64,000 nucleotides of DNA from Chaetorhynchus papuensis. Taxonomy: Eukaryota > Chordata > Aves > Passeriformes > Rhipiduridae. Under the pieces are notes generated by a model. The model made no database searches. It worked only from the letters and a program-made list of their open reading frames with translations, and was not told where the DNA came from. How positions within the stretch are numbered: position 1 is the stretch's first letter; every line of letters begins with the position of its first letter. The DNA lies in the NCBI GenBank assembly GCA_013396525.1, contig VWYX01001352.1:1-64000 (forward strand), in the 5' to 3' direction. Positions 10,067 through 22,325 of the stretch are shown here, one piece after another. The position numbers and the translations under genes are program-made.

Positions 10067-12550
10067 GTGACACAGCGCTTAGACACACATTGTGTATTTC
10101 TATCACTTTAAATCTATCCACACATAAATCCGGCTGCCTGGGTGTTTTGCAGACATGAAATAGCCAGAGTCTGTAAGAGAGCATGCAGCTGCAGCTCCCT
10201 CCTGTGCTGTCCTGGAGGAGGGGGCCACTCCTGAGCCTCTGCTCCATCCCGGCAGGACTCCCAGGGAGGTGTTACAGGAATTTTAAACTAGGGAGGTCTA
10301 AAGGGCTGGTGCCTTGGCAGGGACGTGTTAGGAGAATGTCATAGCAAGGAAACATCTGCAAGCAGGGAATCCCAAGGCACGAGCCTTCTCACTCGCTCTC
10401 TTTAACCCTTCTGAAGTGAGATGGCATTACCAGGATATCATCTGGATTTTAGTTTCCTACAGGATGTGGGGAGGCAGAGGCCGACACGACCCTCGAAGGC
10501 ACAGTGGGCAGGTTCAGCTGTTCTGTGCTCCCCTGGGCTGGCCCTGACCAGTCCTGGCACATGGACACCCCAGTGCTCCCACTCCCACCCTGTCGTGCAG
10601 AAGTGCTGAGCAGCAATCCAAGAGGAGGACACGGTCCTTCCCCACCCACACGTGCCTCCAGCCAGCCCAGCACACTTCCAGCTGTGCGTGTGACCGACCC
10701 TTCCTGGCGAGGAGCTGCTCCAGCCCCAAGCATCCTTCCCATCCATCTGGCGAGAGGCACAAGCTCGGCTCGTTTCAGTTAAACCACAAACATCCTGCAT
10801 TTGCTCGTGGCTATCGCCGGCTGCCAGCGCTGCTTTGGGACCGAGCGATAACTGCACGAGAGCCCCTCGGGAATGCCAAGAGAGGCCTGGGTGCTCTCTG
10901 CCACCAAGGAGGCATCTTCCACTGGGAACTAGCTCGGCTGAGCCAGCATTGGCAAGCCTGGCACCTCTTCCAACCAGTCCAGGACAGCAAAGCATCTCCC
11001 TCCTGCTGGCAGGAAAAGCTTTGAAGTAGTTTCTTTGAAGGACCAACACATACCAACCCCAGGCACAGCATACAATACGTGATTGAAATTTCCCCCAGGA
11101 GCCCGGGCACCCACAGCCCTGCACATAGAGCTTCTTGGTAAACACAGCTTGTAGGACATCCTCTGGATTTTTAAACAGGCCTCCGAGGAGCCCAGCTGCC
11201 CACGTGGGGATGGACAGAGACAGGAGGATGAGGCTGCCTGGGTTCGTGCAGCAACAATGAAAACATCCGTCTGGGGCTGTGTGGCCTCGGAGGCGATGAT
11301 TCACTGAGCAGGAGGTGAAGGGCCCTGGATGGAAAAGCAATCCCCCCTTGGAGGGAGTCTCCAGACTTCCAGTCCGCCCCAGCAGGCCCCTCTGCCATGG
11401 GAGTCAGGCCAGTGACTGCACAGGAAACCTTGTTTGGATTTTCAGCAAAGGCATATGTTGAACATTTTACAAAGAAGAGGCAGATGGGAGGCCAGAAAAA
11501 TTCAGTGTAATCTTTTCTTTGCTAAATCTTGTCCTGCACCGCCTGGCACCCATGCTGGCACCATGATTAAATGTCCATGTTGAGCTCATCCCAGGATTTC
11601 ATTCCTGCCCTCGCCAAGCAGCCGTCTGTGCCTCCTTGTGCACTCACATTCCATGCCCAAACTCTGCTGTTTGTATTGGAACACCATTAACTGGGAGCAG
11701 ACCCAGGTGATCCCACAACGAGGGCCTGTAACACCCATCACTCCTGGCTGCCTCCCTGCACTGAACTGCTCCTTCCAAAACTAAACATTTCCCAGAGGCA
11801 ATATACCTACCTGACAAGTGCTTTTTCATCTCCTATTTATAGAACCCCTTGAAGGTTCAGCTTCAAGAAAGGGCAAAAGCAGCAGCAGCAGCAGCAGCAG
11901 CTTTTTCCCAGCTCAGCCTCCTCTCCCCGCTCACAGCCGTGTGGCCTGTGCACGAATGAGCAGCAGGGTTAGGGCACAGCTTCTCTCCCCTCACTCCCTT
12001 GTGCTTGCTATATTCTTCCAGATCAACGATTCATCGGATTCAGACCTTTTTTCTTCTCCTTTCTGCTAGTGCCACTGCAAACCACCTCTTCCATACCTGA
12101 GCACAGGAGGTTCCTCACCAGGAGTCACCTTGCTCCAGGCCACTGGACACAGAGCAGCAGGAGAGGGTTTGAGCCTGTTAAAATTTTGCTGCCACAGGGG
12201 GCAAAAAAAAAAAGCACTTTATAAAAATAAAACTTCAAAGCAACTCAAGCAGACAGCTCTCCCTTGATCCCCTCTCCAAGACAGGTTTTATGATGATGCT
12301 AAAATGCACCTTGTCTGCACAACAGACTTCACTGAATGTCATCCTGGATATGAGTTACAGTCACTTTGATATTTTCCTTAAATGTGCTGATATCCACACT
12401 CAATGATTTAATTTCATGTATCTTACATGGGTTTTTTTTCTGCAATTCTCAGATGAAAAGAAATAATCTCTTGCCACATTTGAAAACCTGGATTTCTGCC
12501 AGTTTCCTTAAAACAGCTACAATCTGTGCCAACTCAGTCATTTTAAATTA
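10067..12550. other. PTGS1-PDCL intergenic region
   Basis: No exon, RNA gene or olfactory receptor sequence is recognisable on either strand. The left part is GC-rich and the right part becomes A/T-rich as it approaches the PDCL 3' end. It holds the AGC repeat listed separately. Confidence 0.5.
11878..11901. repeat. (AGC)8 trinucleotide microsatellite
   Basis: Eight uninterrupted AGC units, flanked by AAA on the left and TTTTT on the right. It lies in intergenic DNA and is not in a recognised exon. Confidence 0.9.
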
Positions 12551-12557
12551 CCGATTA

Positions 12558-12563
12558 TTTATT
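12558..12563 (-). terminator. Candidate poly(A) signal for PDCL
   Basis: TTTATT on the plus strand, so AATAAA on the minus strand, about 1.1 kb beyond the PDCL stop. It is a candidate only; other weak hexamers exist in this A/T-rich stretch. Confidence 0.3.
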
Positions 12564-13642
12564 TTTCTGCTCACACTACTTTTTAAAACACAGTTCAAAT
12601 AGATACAGTTAGAAATTCTCCTTTTTCTAGCCCAAGATCCATTCCTATTAAGATCCTATTAAGATCCACAGACACATTTGCATTTCTTCCTGGTGTTCCA
12701 AAGTGCTTTACATAAAAACTGCAATTAAATTTCATCATTAAACATGGCTTTACACTGGGTCATGTATTTAGGTAATGATAGTCTACTTACTACTACTGAA
12801 GGCAGACAGAAAAGAACTTTAGCACTGATTTAGTAATTCTAGCATGAGATAAAATTCTAAGGTTATTCAAGTCCTAATTCTGCATTTTGCCAACAAAATT
12901 CTCCTTGCTGCTGTTCAGCACACACATTGGAGCTCTTTGTAGCAGCCAGTCTCTCTGAAGAGGCAGAGCTCATTTTCTGATCAAGTGACTACTGTGAGCT
13001 CCAAGGATGGGTATTTTAAAACCCAAGAACGTATTAAGAGCTGTAATTGCATTTATGTCTCAGGGCAGGTTAAGGGAAGAAGTACTCTCTCCAGCTGAAA
13101 AGCAATTTTCAGGATGAAGCCAGGGGTTGCCGTTATTTTTAAGCGAGAGAGGAACAAAAATTTAAGGCCAAGTGTTAGAACAAGATACTCCCAGGAAGGA
13201 GGCTGCAAACTGTGGAATGGAACATGGGACCTCACACGTTTAACTGGAGCAGTTCAGCACCAAGTTAGTAAGTCTTGAATTTTAAAAACTCTTTTACTTG
13301 CAGTCTCAGTTCTTGTCTTAGGGAGCTGGTGGCCACATCTCAATTGAAACGTGTAAGGACACTGAGACATGACAGCAGACAATTTCCTAAGATGACTGAA
13401 TTGTGTTAGAACTTCGTGGTAAGTAAAATATATTTGAATTGCATAGAAATGAGACTGTTTTAGTTGTACATACGGAATTAATTTAAGAAAATGTTAGGAA
13501 TTCCTTGTTATCTTTAATGAGCAGAAGTCAAAGTGCATGAAGGGGAGGAATACATACCCACACGATGGAGGAGAGAGAACAATCCCTAGCACAAGAACAT
13601 TCCACAGCACAACTACACCTACGGGCCCTTGGCATGAACGGT

Positions 13643-16052
13643 TCAGTCTATTTCCAGATCACTGTCTTCACTGTAACATGCAGATGGATTATGTATAGAA
13701 GTCAGGAGCACTAGGTCTTTTTCTGGCAGCAAACCACATTCCTGCAGAAAGGCCTCCAGGTCTACAGCAAAAAAATCTTCTCCGAGTTGGTCGGTGATGC
13801 GCACGAAATTGCCAATGAGCTCCCCTGCCTTGTAGACCAGCAGAGCTGGCAGGGCATTGTTAGTGAAGCGAGTGCTGGCACCGATGAGTGAACTCTTCAC
13901 TCTGCAGAACTTCACTGCTGGGTACTCAGCAGCCAGGCAGATCATGCAGCCGTTCAGGGATTCGGCGCCGGGGATATCATCTTCGTAAATATGGATCATG
14001 ATCAGAGTGCTCTTATGCTCTTTGTCCACGGTGTCCAGAAATGCTTCCCCACTGGTGATCTCAAACACCTGCTTGAACTGCTGCCCACTGTACAGCTGCT
14101 GCCTCATCTCCTCCATCCGCTGCTTCCTGTAGCGCTCCAAGAATTCCTCATCGTCCTCATCGTTGTGGATCATGTTGTATTCTTGTAAAGTCATCTAAAA
14201 AACACACACAGGGGTTCCTGAAAAACATCTGCACCACTATATGGGTCACTTATGTAACGAGAATGTAAATCGAGAGGATTAATGTGGGTCATCACTCATC
14301 TTTAATAACAGCAAAGTGCAACCCATGAAGGCTCAAGCACCCTGTGTATTACACTCCATTCTGATCTAATTAGAAACCACGTCCAGTGGGAACAGTGATT
14401 TCAGCCCTGGGTATTCCAGCTTCCACAAGCTGCACTAATAACACAAGTGGCTGCTCCATGCTCCCACTTTAATCCAGGTTAATGGTGGACATGTGCTTTC
14501 ACCAAGCTGGGAGGGCTGATCTGGAAACTGTGCCTGACCTAAGATGAGCTTCTTTCTCATCAGATTTTCATATAGCTTTTCAGTTAACATTTCGTGGCAC
14601 CACTGTGCCTGTAGGAGTGAAATTAAGAGGATTTTATGTATTTTATATCTGTTCACTTGCTTCACTGAACTTATCTGCATCACTCAAGATACAGGAGAGC
14701 ACAGCCAACTTTCATCATCTGAAGGCACAAATACATCTGCAAATTAGTAACTTCTCTGACTGCTATTCAGGGCTAGTTTACAGCCCAGCTGATTAAAACC
14801 ATTCACTACCTCCAACATCTTCAGTTTCTGGAGCCTGGAGTTGAATTCTCAACACCCGCCCACTAAATACTAAACTAATAAGAGCTCCTAAGCCTGTTTC
14901 AGGCAGGGGAGGCAGCATTAATAGGTTTGCTGTACAACCCTTCACATTAATCCCCTGAAGTTGACTTATTTGATCAACAGATGAGAAATCTGGAAAAAGG
15001 TTTTGGGCTTCTTTGGTATTGCAGCTAAGTCACTTATTTGTTATCACAGGCAGACAAGACTGTTAAATATTTAAGTGGCATTTTAATTCCTTTGTGCCAT
15101 CCTACCTTTCCATTGATCTTCTCCTGAAGCTCTTTCTGTTTCTGCTTGTCGGCCTCGTCGTCCAGGTGAGACCTGCACGTCATGGACAGCTTTTTAATGA
15201 GCCGCTCCATCTCCCTGCGCTGCTCCTGCCTCTGCTCCGTTTCCAGCTGTTTAAATCTTCGCCAGTCGTTAATGACTCCCTTGGGACCTGGAATTAGGGC
15301 ATTTCGCACAAAAATACAATTTTACCCATCACTTAGGAGTAATTTGTAAATCACTAATACAGCGACCCTGCCATAAACGTTCTCGTAACTATGCAAAATG
15401 CTAAAATGAAATGAAAGAAGTCATCTGCCATTTGCATGTCCTTGAGTGTGTATCAATTTTTTTTAATAAGAAGACTACAGTTTATTAAGCTAGGCTACTC
15501 TTATAATTGTCCCAAAGATTAATATCTGTGCTCTTGAAATAGAACGCAGCCCACGAAAGTTCCCCTGTTGTTAGCACAGCTTTAATCAGAACAAAAGTAA
15601 TGATATATTATCAACTAAATTGTACAAATCAGCCTTGTCTCAGCTTTCTATCCAAAGCCTGACTGCTTCAGATATAATGCTGAATTCTCCCAGAGGAGAA
15701 GTTAAACACTAAAAAAAGAACAGCTATTAAAAATAAGGTTAGGCAACAGCCAGGAATGATCAGTCTCTGACTCAAATATGCATACACCCAGGAGTTTCAT
15801 GTAAAAAAATGGATTTTAAAAGAACATACAACATTTCCAATAAACAAAGGATTCATAAAAGAAGTACACTGATATGAAGATACCTGTATTGACAGCACTG
15901 CCATCGCTGCTGAGCTCCACCTCGCCCACACTTTCAGGAATGCTGCTCTCTCCTTCTTTATCCTCCTTCTCACTGTCTTCATCCTCACCCTCACTGCTGC
16001 TGTAATAATACTGCAGCTTCTCACCAAGCAGTTTATCATCCGTAGTAGTCAT
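13643..16052 (-). CDS. PDCL: Phosducin-like protein (PhLP1)
   Basis: Cytosolic co-chaperone that works with the CCT chaperonin to fold G-protein beta subunits and assemble G-beta-gamma dimers. Coding exons on the minus strand: 15884-16052, 15106-15287, 13643-14194; they join in frame to 300 residues, against about 301 in human. Seen in order: start MTTTDDKLLGEKLQYYYSSS followed by an acidic serine-rich stretch (casein-kinase-2-like sites), GPKGVINDWRRFKQLE and a charged helix (G-beta-gamma-binding helix region), then the thioredoxin-like domain with GCMICLAAEYPAVKFC and DQLGEDFFAVDLEAFLQE, and the family-typical acidic end SEDSDLEID. The start ATG lies just after an acceptor at 16059-16060, so an upstream non-coding exon is expected in the adjacent CpG island; CCG|GTAAGC with its GT at 16593-16592 is a plausible donor. 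PDCL lies head-to-tail behind RC3H2. Confidence 0.96.
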
Positions 16053-16479
16053 TATGCTCTAAAAATTTAACAAAGCAGAGGATGCTCTCTGATCAAACAT
16101 GCATCACAATGCTCCTTTACTTCCCCGGGGCAGTTTTTAACCCCAGGAGAATACAGCCCACTCTCAAACAGCCCTCGCTGCAGTCAGTAACCCAGGTTAA
16201 TTCTTAAGCCACAATTTCAAACTCAATTTAAAACCTAAGAGCCTCATTAGACAGCTCCATCAGGCCGATTCCCAGCTACTGAGTATTATTTACGTTATTT
16301 AACAATAATTTATTTGAGCCGAAAAACTATCAGTGTAATTAAGCAAATTAAAATGTTCTGACCTGTATTCCTTTCCAGTTTTTCAGAGACAAGCTTCTAT
16401 CAAGACCTGGAAGATGAAATTTTAATCAAATCAGTTCCTCTGCGCTCACGCTTGACTGTGCAGGGGTCTCCCAGGCAGC

Positions 16480-17145
16480 CCAGGCCGTGTGTGCGACACA
16501 GACCCCGCCGTCAGCCCGCAGACACAGCCCGGCTCCCGGTTTGGAGCTAACCCCAGATTCAGCCGCTTACAGCGCCAGATGGCCCGGGCTTACCGGGATC
16601 GCCCCGCAGAGGGGCCGGGCCTGCGGCGGGACACGCTGGGCCGCGGCCGGTGAGACCCGCAGGCCCCGAGCGAACCGGCTCGGCTCCCAGCGCCCGTCCC
16701 GGCCGCCCCGCGCCTTCCCCGGGACCCCCGGGCCGCGCTCCCACCCCTCTCCCGCCCGGGGAACCGCGCTCCGACCCGATAGTCTGCGGCGTCCGGGAGC
16801 ACCGGCCTGAGCTGCGCTTCCCGAGCGGAGCGAACCGGCCCCGCCGCTCCGGCCCCGCCGCTCCGGCCCAGCCCGGCCCCGCCGCCTCAGCCGCTCCCGC
16901 CGCCTTCCGGGGCCGCCGCGCGGGGAACGGCGGGAAGGAGGCGGCCCGGGGAGGAGACGGGCCCGGCCCGGCCCCGCTGCCCCGCCCGGCAACGGGAACG
17001 GCCCCGGGAACGGCCCCGGGAACGGCAGCAACACGGGCGGAACCCTCCGCCCGGGAACGGCGGCGGCACCGCCGGAGCTCCCGGCCCCGCTCCCCCCACC
17101 GCGGAAAGGCCCCGCGCCCCCCAACCCGCACTGACGACAAACAGC
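16480..17145 (-). promoter_or_regulatory. CpG-island promoter of PDCL
   Basis: A block of very high GC and CpG density with no TATA box, immediately upstream of PDCL on the minus strand. It contains local tandem repeats (CCCCGGGAACGG-like units at 16990-17025, CCGCCGCTCCGG-like units at about 16850-16880). Its upstream edge abuts the predicted RC3H2 3' end, so there is almost no intergenic spacer. Confidence 0.75.
16990..17025. repeat. Short GC-rich tandem repeat in PDCL island
   Basis: Three consecutive copies of a 12-bp unit close to GGGAACGGCCCC lie inside the PDCL promoter island. Confidence 0.75.
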
Positions 17146-17167
17146 CCGTTAAGGTGGACAAATAATT

Positions 17168-17173
17168 TTTATT
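17168..17173 (-). terminator. Distal poly(A) signal of RC3H2
   Basis: TTTATT on the plus strand reads AATAAA on the minus strand. It is the last such hexamer before base composition changes sharply to the PDCL CpG island, so cleavage is expected near 17145-17155. Confidence 0.6.
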
Positions 17174-19209
17174 CGTGCATGCAAATACATGTCAATACTG
17201 CAAACTTCTTCCATCGAGTCTCTCAAACACCGAACCGGGATGCTCTATCCGTGCCCAGCCAAAGCTACAACCTCTGCACGTCAGTGCTACAGCGACACAC
17301 GGGCCCCGCCGGGGCCCCCCTACTCTAACACGAAGGGAAACATTACCATTGGGAATCAAAACCGAAATAAACGGAATAGAATTTACTCCCCCATATATCC
17401 CCATTTCATTTTACAGATTTTTTTTTTTTCTTTAAATTATAGTTTTAAATAGAAGCTGAGAATGCGCCATAAAAATGAGCATTAAATCCATCGTAGCGAT
17501 GGTGCCTGCTTTATACATGATGGGTGTACACCATCTTTTATTTCATTTACATTTCAATCGAACAATAGATTTGCAAAGAAAATGTCTAATACAGACGTAA
17601 AAATATTCACACTAGAGCTTCACAATCGGTTGTACAATTGACAAACAGGCCTCTTTTCCCAAACTTTCCAGCTAAGCAAATTTATAAAATGTAATCAATG
17701 CAACAAGAAAAAAAAATTTTCTTTAAAACTTCCAGGGAAAAGAATACGCAGTAAACAGTATCAATGCGACAGCAGATGCTGCAAGCTAACCACAATACTT
17801 CGGAGTGGCTGTACAGTGGGTATGTGCAGTACAAATCAAAGCCACGTGTGTTGTATCACAACTACTGTATAATGTACTTGTTTGCCCAGCTAAGAAAACG
17901 CATGCATTCCCATGCCTTGGGTAACGGAGATCTACTCTGGAGAAATCCATGGGCTATGTGCAAATGACCTTGGCTTTTGGCAGTAAGAAACGCAGCCAGG
18001 CTCTGCTTTATTTCAGCTTTTACAGCAAAATCTCAAGTGATTAAAAGCTTCCACAAGCATCCTTAAATAATGGGGTGTAGAATTATGTTTGGGCATTGGG
18101 CACTTTGATTATTCAGATTTGTTTCATCTCATCAGTGACAGTTTTGGGGTTTTTTTTCACCCCTTGTCCTGCTCCCTTGCCAGCAAAGAGATGCAGGGGG
18201 ATGACTACTGCCAAAGTCAGCTGTTCATTTATACTGGGAAATTGGGTCATTTAAAAAAGCACATTTATTGTGTTCCGCTTGCAGAAGAGGTCCCTCAATG
18301 AGAGGGAACTTCCTAACAAAGGGATTAAACTACAACATAAAAATGGACTTTTACATCCTATAGATCATCTGATCATTTCTCATTTTGTTACACTCTCAAA
18401 TTCAACACCTTCCTTTAATACCAGTCTAATAATTAATGAAAAGTCTGTTCACAAATATGATCAAGGAGCTGCTGGCATACAGTGTTTATGTACAGCAACA
18501 GGTACAACTTGACAACTTGTGCTTTAAAAAAGCAAACAAAACCAATGTTTGGAACTATTCTGAGTTTAGATTGAGTTATTTTAAGCGTTCTTTCCTCAGC
18601 TGTTTCTGACCACTGTGCATTATTTTGTACCTCATCCAGCCTAGTACACTATTATACAAGAACAGCATTCAGCTCTTGAGTACAGGAGAAATTAAAATTT
18701 CAATTGAGTTATCAAAGCACTAAAACCTTCCAAATTAAGACTTCTACAAAGAGCTTAATTAAGAGCTTATTTAACGTAATCAGCTGTGTACAACTGTTTT
18801 CTTCTTCCTAAATCAAATGCCAAACTTCAGTGTCCCTGTACTAGACTACCAAGAACCAACGCCAGTTTGCTTTGCAAAGAGTCTAACCTTGCCTTTGAAG
18901 GGTCTAGTATACATTCTACAATGCAAAATCTGCATAAACACTAAGATTCATTTCTTGTCACCTGTTTACAGGAACAAAATATCAGTAGCAGGGCAATCAC
19001 TCTGCTCTAAGTATATGTTAAGAATGTACAGATAGTTACTTTCTCACACAAGCATTCTCCCAGCACAAGCATTAGTCTCTATTAAGACCTATGTGGGAAA
19101 TGAGGCAAACCAAGGAATGAATCCAGGTAGTGAGGCAACACAATTAACTTAGATACTAATAATTCCTGTCTCTCTTGCATGTGAAATCCCTGCTGTACCC
19201 CTAATGGGG

Positions 19210-19226
19210 AAAAAAAAAAAAAAAAA
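19210..19226. repeat. A17 homopolymer
   Basis: Seventeen consecutive A on the plus strand (U17 in the RC3H2 transcript), followed by AACCAAACCAAACC-like short repeats. Confidence 0.9.
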
Positions 19227-20391
19227 TTAACCAAACCAAACCAACCCAAAATGCTTGTCCAAGCAAAGCAAAAGAGCCAATCTCTTTCCCCTATCTGCTA
19301 CGGGCCTTCTTTTCTGACAGCACAGTAAGTTAGGCCAAAACCTAAATGGGCATCACTGCTATTGACACACAAAGGTAAGTCACTCTCTCTCAGTGTCAGA
19401 AAATAAGCCCCTCCATAGCCCAAAGGCACCTGATTTACAACTAACAAATGAATACATACTTGTTTGTAAAGGGTCAAGGGCTGAAACTTCAACAAAGAAG
19501 GAAGCCAGAGCCAGGTGTTCCCACCTGCAGCTTCTTCTCCCTGTCAGGGCACTGGAGGGCATTAGTTTCATGGCAAAAACCACACAGTCAGTGTTAAAAC
19601 CGTAAGACAAAGCTGGCGTGCTGTTAAACCCCCAAATAATTCTTTTGCCTGTCATTATAGGTTAAAAATTCAACTAGAAAACTCTAGCCTCAGTTGAGAA
19701 CCAACTTTCCATGTGAAGTGTATGGTCATCCTAGAGAACTGCTCTATCACGGGACCTCCTGCTGCAGACAAGAGTCTACAAGATACATTTGTTCTTAAAT
19801 ATGCCAAGACCTTGGCAGGAATATGTCAGGCTAATGTCATTTCACTGGACAAACAGGCAAATGTGTGTAAGCAGCTTATCCCAACCCCCTCCAGCAGAGC
19901 ACAACCAAGTTTTTAAAATTGCCGTTTTAAAATTAAAAAGTTAAGGTAAATACACAATCAATTTATGTAGTATATATTCACCCTCAGATCATGCTGAAGA
20001 TGTTCTGTGGAGTTCTGGTGCACAGAGGGCTCTTTCCCTGAGGGCAAATAAGGACTTCTCAAACCTTTATATTTTCTCTATTTTTGTAACAAAATAGCAA
20101 TTTAAAATTTAAAAATCTTTTAAAAAAATTACATCACCTTCAACATGGAAGATCTCACTGTTTAAATATCCATGAAAGAGACATACTTGTTTGCATATCT
20201 GTTTTGGAATTACATTGTACAGCAAATAATAGTATCTCAGAAGCATTTCAAAAGTAATATAAATTCATATTTACAGAATGGTCTTGGTATAAAATATACA
20301 ACAATCATATTTATGTCTAACATTCTAAGTTAAAGTTAACATCAATAGGAAATAAGTTAAGGTGACAAAGGTGGTCTGGTTCTTGTATCCA

Positions 20392-20413
20392 TTCACTTCA
20401 CGTAGCGAGTGAA
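20392..20413 (-). other. CpG-containing inverted repeat in RC3H2 3' UTR
   Basis: TTCACT at 20392-20397 pairs with AGTGAA at 20408-20413 around a 10-nt loop. The segment and its right flank carry four CpG dinucleotides within about 25 bases, in otherwise CpG-poor DNA. Function is unknown. Confidence 0.45.
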
Positions 20414-20908
20414 ACGAAGCGTCAGTCTAACCCTAGAGTGAGGTGGCACTGGCTGGAGAAGGTACAGCAACAGCCAAAGGAAACTAAGAAAAGACTACTT
20501 GACTGTTTTTCTACATACATTCCTTGACATTGGAGTATTAAATAGATGTGTAAGATCTTCCATACTGACACCAGAATATCAAAACTAACCCTTGGATTTG
20601 CAGGTATATTTACAACATAATTATTTCATGGACAGGTTCATTAGGAGAGATATCAAACACCAATATTTACTTAGTCTAATCAGTAACCCTCAGGGAAATG
20701 CCAACCCCCACCCCCCAGAAGCGTGCACAAAACAGTTATCAAAATCTTACCCGACCACATAGCTGTGATTTTGTAAAATAACAACTCAGACGACCAGTAA
20801 CATGATCCTCTTTAAGCATTTTGCTAGCAGGAAAAGCCCTTACATGCAGTACACCTGGTGAAAGATCAGCTTGGCTTAAAATATTCCAGTACAATTTTCA
20901 GAGTAAAC

Positions 20909-20923
20909 AACTTCACAGAAGTT
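20909..20923 (-). promoter_or_regulatory. Constitutive decay element (CDE) hairpin in RC3H2 3' UTR
   Basis: On the transcribed (minus) strand the sequence is AACTTC-TGT-GAAGTT, a perfect 6-bp stem with a UGU triloop; a flanking U-G pair can extend it. This fits the published CDE consensus UUC-YRY-GAA, the hairpin class bound by the ROQ domain of roquin proteins, with the same UGU loop as the TNF element. Its location in the 3' UTR of roquin-2 itself suggests autoregulation. The motif is seen in the sequence; its activity is inferred. Confidence 0.65.
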
Positions 20924-22239
20924 AATAAAAACATAAAAAAATGTAAAACTTGTCACAAAGTAAAGTAAGAGGACAAACAAGAAGATAGTAATCATCAGGA
21001 GGGAGAGTCCTGCTTTCTTAAAAGAAAAAAAAAGTGGATTTTTAAGCTTCTCAAAAAAATATGCCCAGGGCTCTAGTTCACGTGTATTTATGAAAACCAA
21101 ATCTCAGTTGACATGTCTAACATGATTCTCAGTCACCTCTTATCAGGGCATAAATTCATACAGTTTTCAGTACTCTGAAGGTCAGATAATGCTATCTCTC
21201 ATTGTATTTTCAAGGTCTTTGAAAATAAGTTGCCACTGAATAAACAAAAATTAAACCTGAATACAAGATTATGATTAACAACATTTAACAAAGGTAATTA
21301 CAACCACCTTAAATTCCCAATATTTAGTTTAAATTAAAAACAAAACAGTACAAAAAACAGCAATACCATCTTGTTAGTCAGTGCAAACACTAGATACAGG
21401 GTTTTCAAAGGAAAGCCAAGAGCACCTGATACTTTTTGCCAAGTCATCTGGATCCTATAATCTCCAAGTTGAGAACTATTGATGAAAAAAAGAAAAAGAA
21501 GAAGAAAAAAACCCAAAATCGCTGTTACATTAGTGCATAACCTCTCAAAATCGTTGGAAATTGTTTCATGTATAGCTTGGGGAAATCAATACCTAGTACA
21601 TTAGCTGGAGGACTTAGGCACTTGATTTACTTCTGATAACTTTACTTGGACAAGTAGCCTGTGTACGTGTATCTACAGTACTAAAGCAGAAACTGGGGGG
21701 GATGGAAACCAAAAGCTGCAGCAAAGCACTGCCCCACAACCTGCAAATAACGCAGCAGTGCAAAGCTAATGGTGTGTTAACCCTGTAAAAGCCTCAAGTC
21801 CAAATCTCCACCTCTCAGTCTTCCAACAGGAAACAATACTCCATGCAAAGTTCCACAACTAAAGAAAAAGCAGCTGCAACAAGACACAAGTTCTTCTCTC
21901 GTGAAACAAAATAGAGACAAATAAGTTAGTCTTCCTTTCACTAGATGTATCATCGTAGGATCCTGCTAGTTTAAATAACTGAGTTGTTAGTTTTCTACAG
22001 AAGCCATTTTCAACAAGAATGGCTCAGATACCGCACCGGATTGCTACAAACTCATAAAAAGCTGCTTTAAGCTTAAGTAAAACAATGTCCAAATTCCATT
22101 CATTTGTGGAAAGTGAACGCCTTACCCTACTAAAGTAAGTTTTTTTTTTTCTTCAGAATGCTAATGCGAGAGGGGCTTGAAGTATCAAAGAGTCCACAGG
22201 AAATGCATGACCCCAATATTATTTTTTTTAAAAAAAATA

Positions 22240-22268
22240 TACATTATATAATATATATTATATATATA
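22240..22268. repeat. TA-rich microsatellite
   Basis: Imperfect (TA)n sequence next to a T8A8 block, just downstream of the RC3H2 stop in its 3' UTR. Confidence 0.85.
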
Positions 22269-22325
22269 AAAAGCTAGTGTAAATGCTTCCATGGTGTGGT
22301 CACAAGCTGGAAAGATGAATGCCTT

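Larger units (their letters stand above)
17150..22325 (-). other. RC3H2: RC3H2 3' UTR, about 5 kb
   Basis: A/T-rich sequence following the RC3H2 stop, with no coding exon on either strand. It reaches a canonical AATAAA (minus strand) at 17168-17173, just before the PDCL CpG island. Earlier AATAAA copies on the minus strand (for example about 18264) could give shorter isoforms. It contains an A17 tract (19210-19226), a TA-rich microsatellite (22240-22268), a constitutive-decay-element hairpin (20909-20923) and a CpG-containing inverted repeat (20392-20413). Confidence 0.7.

Noticed and set aside
14700..14730. ATGATGA-like C box on the minus strand in a PDCL intron, possible second snoRNA
   Set aside because: No CTGA D box at a suitable distance and no terminal stem.
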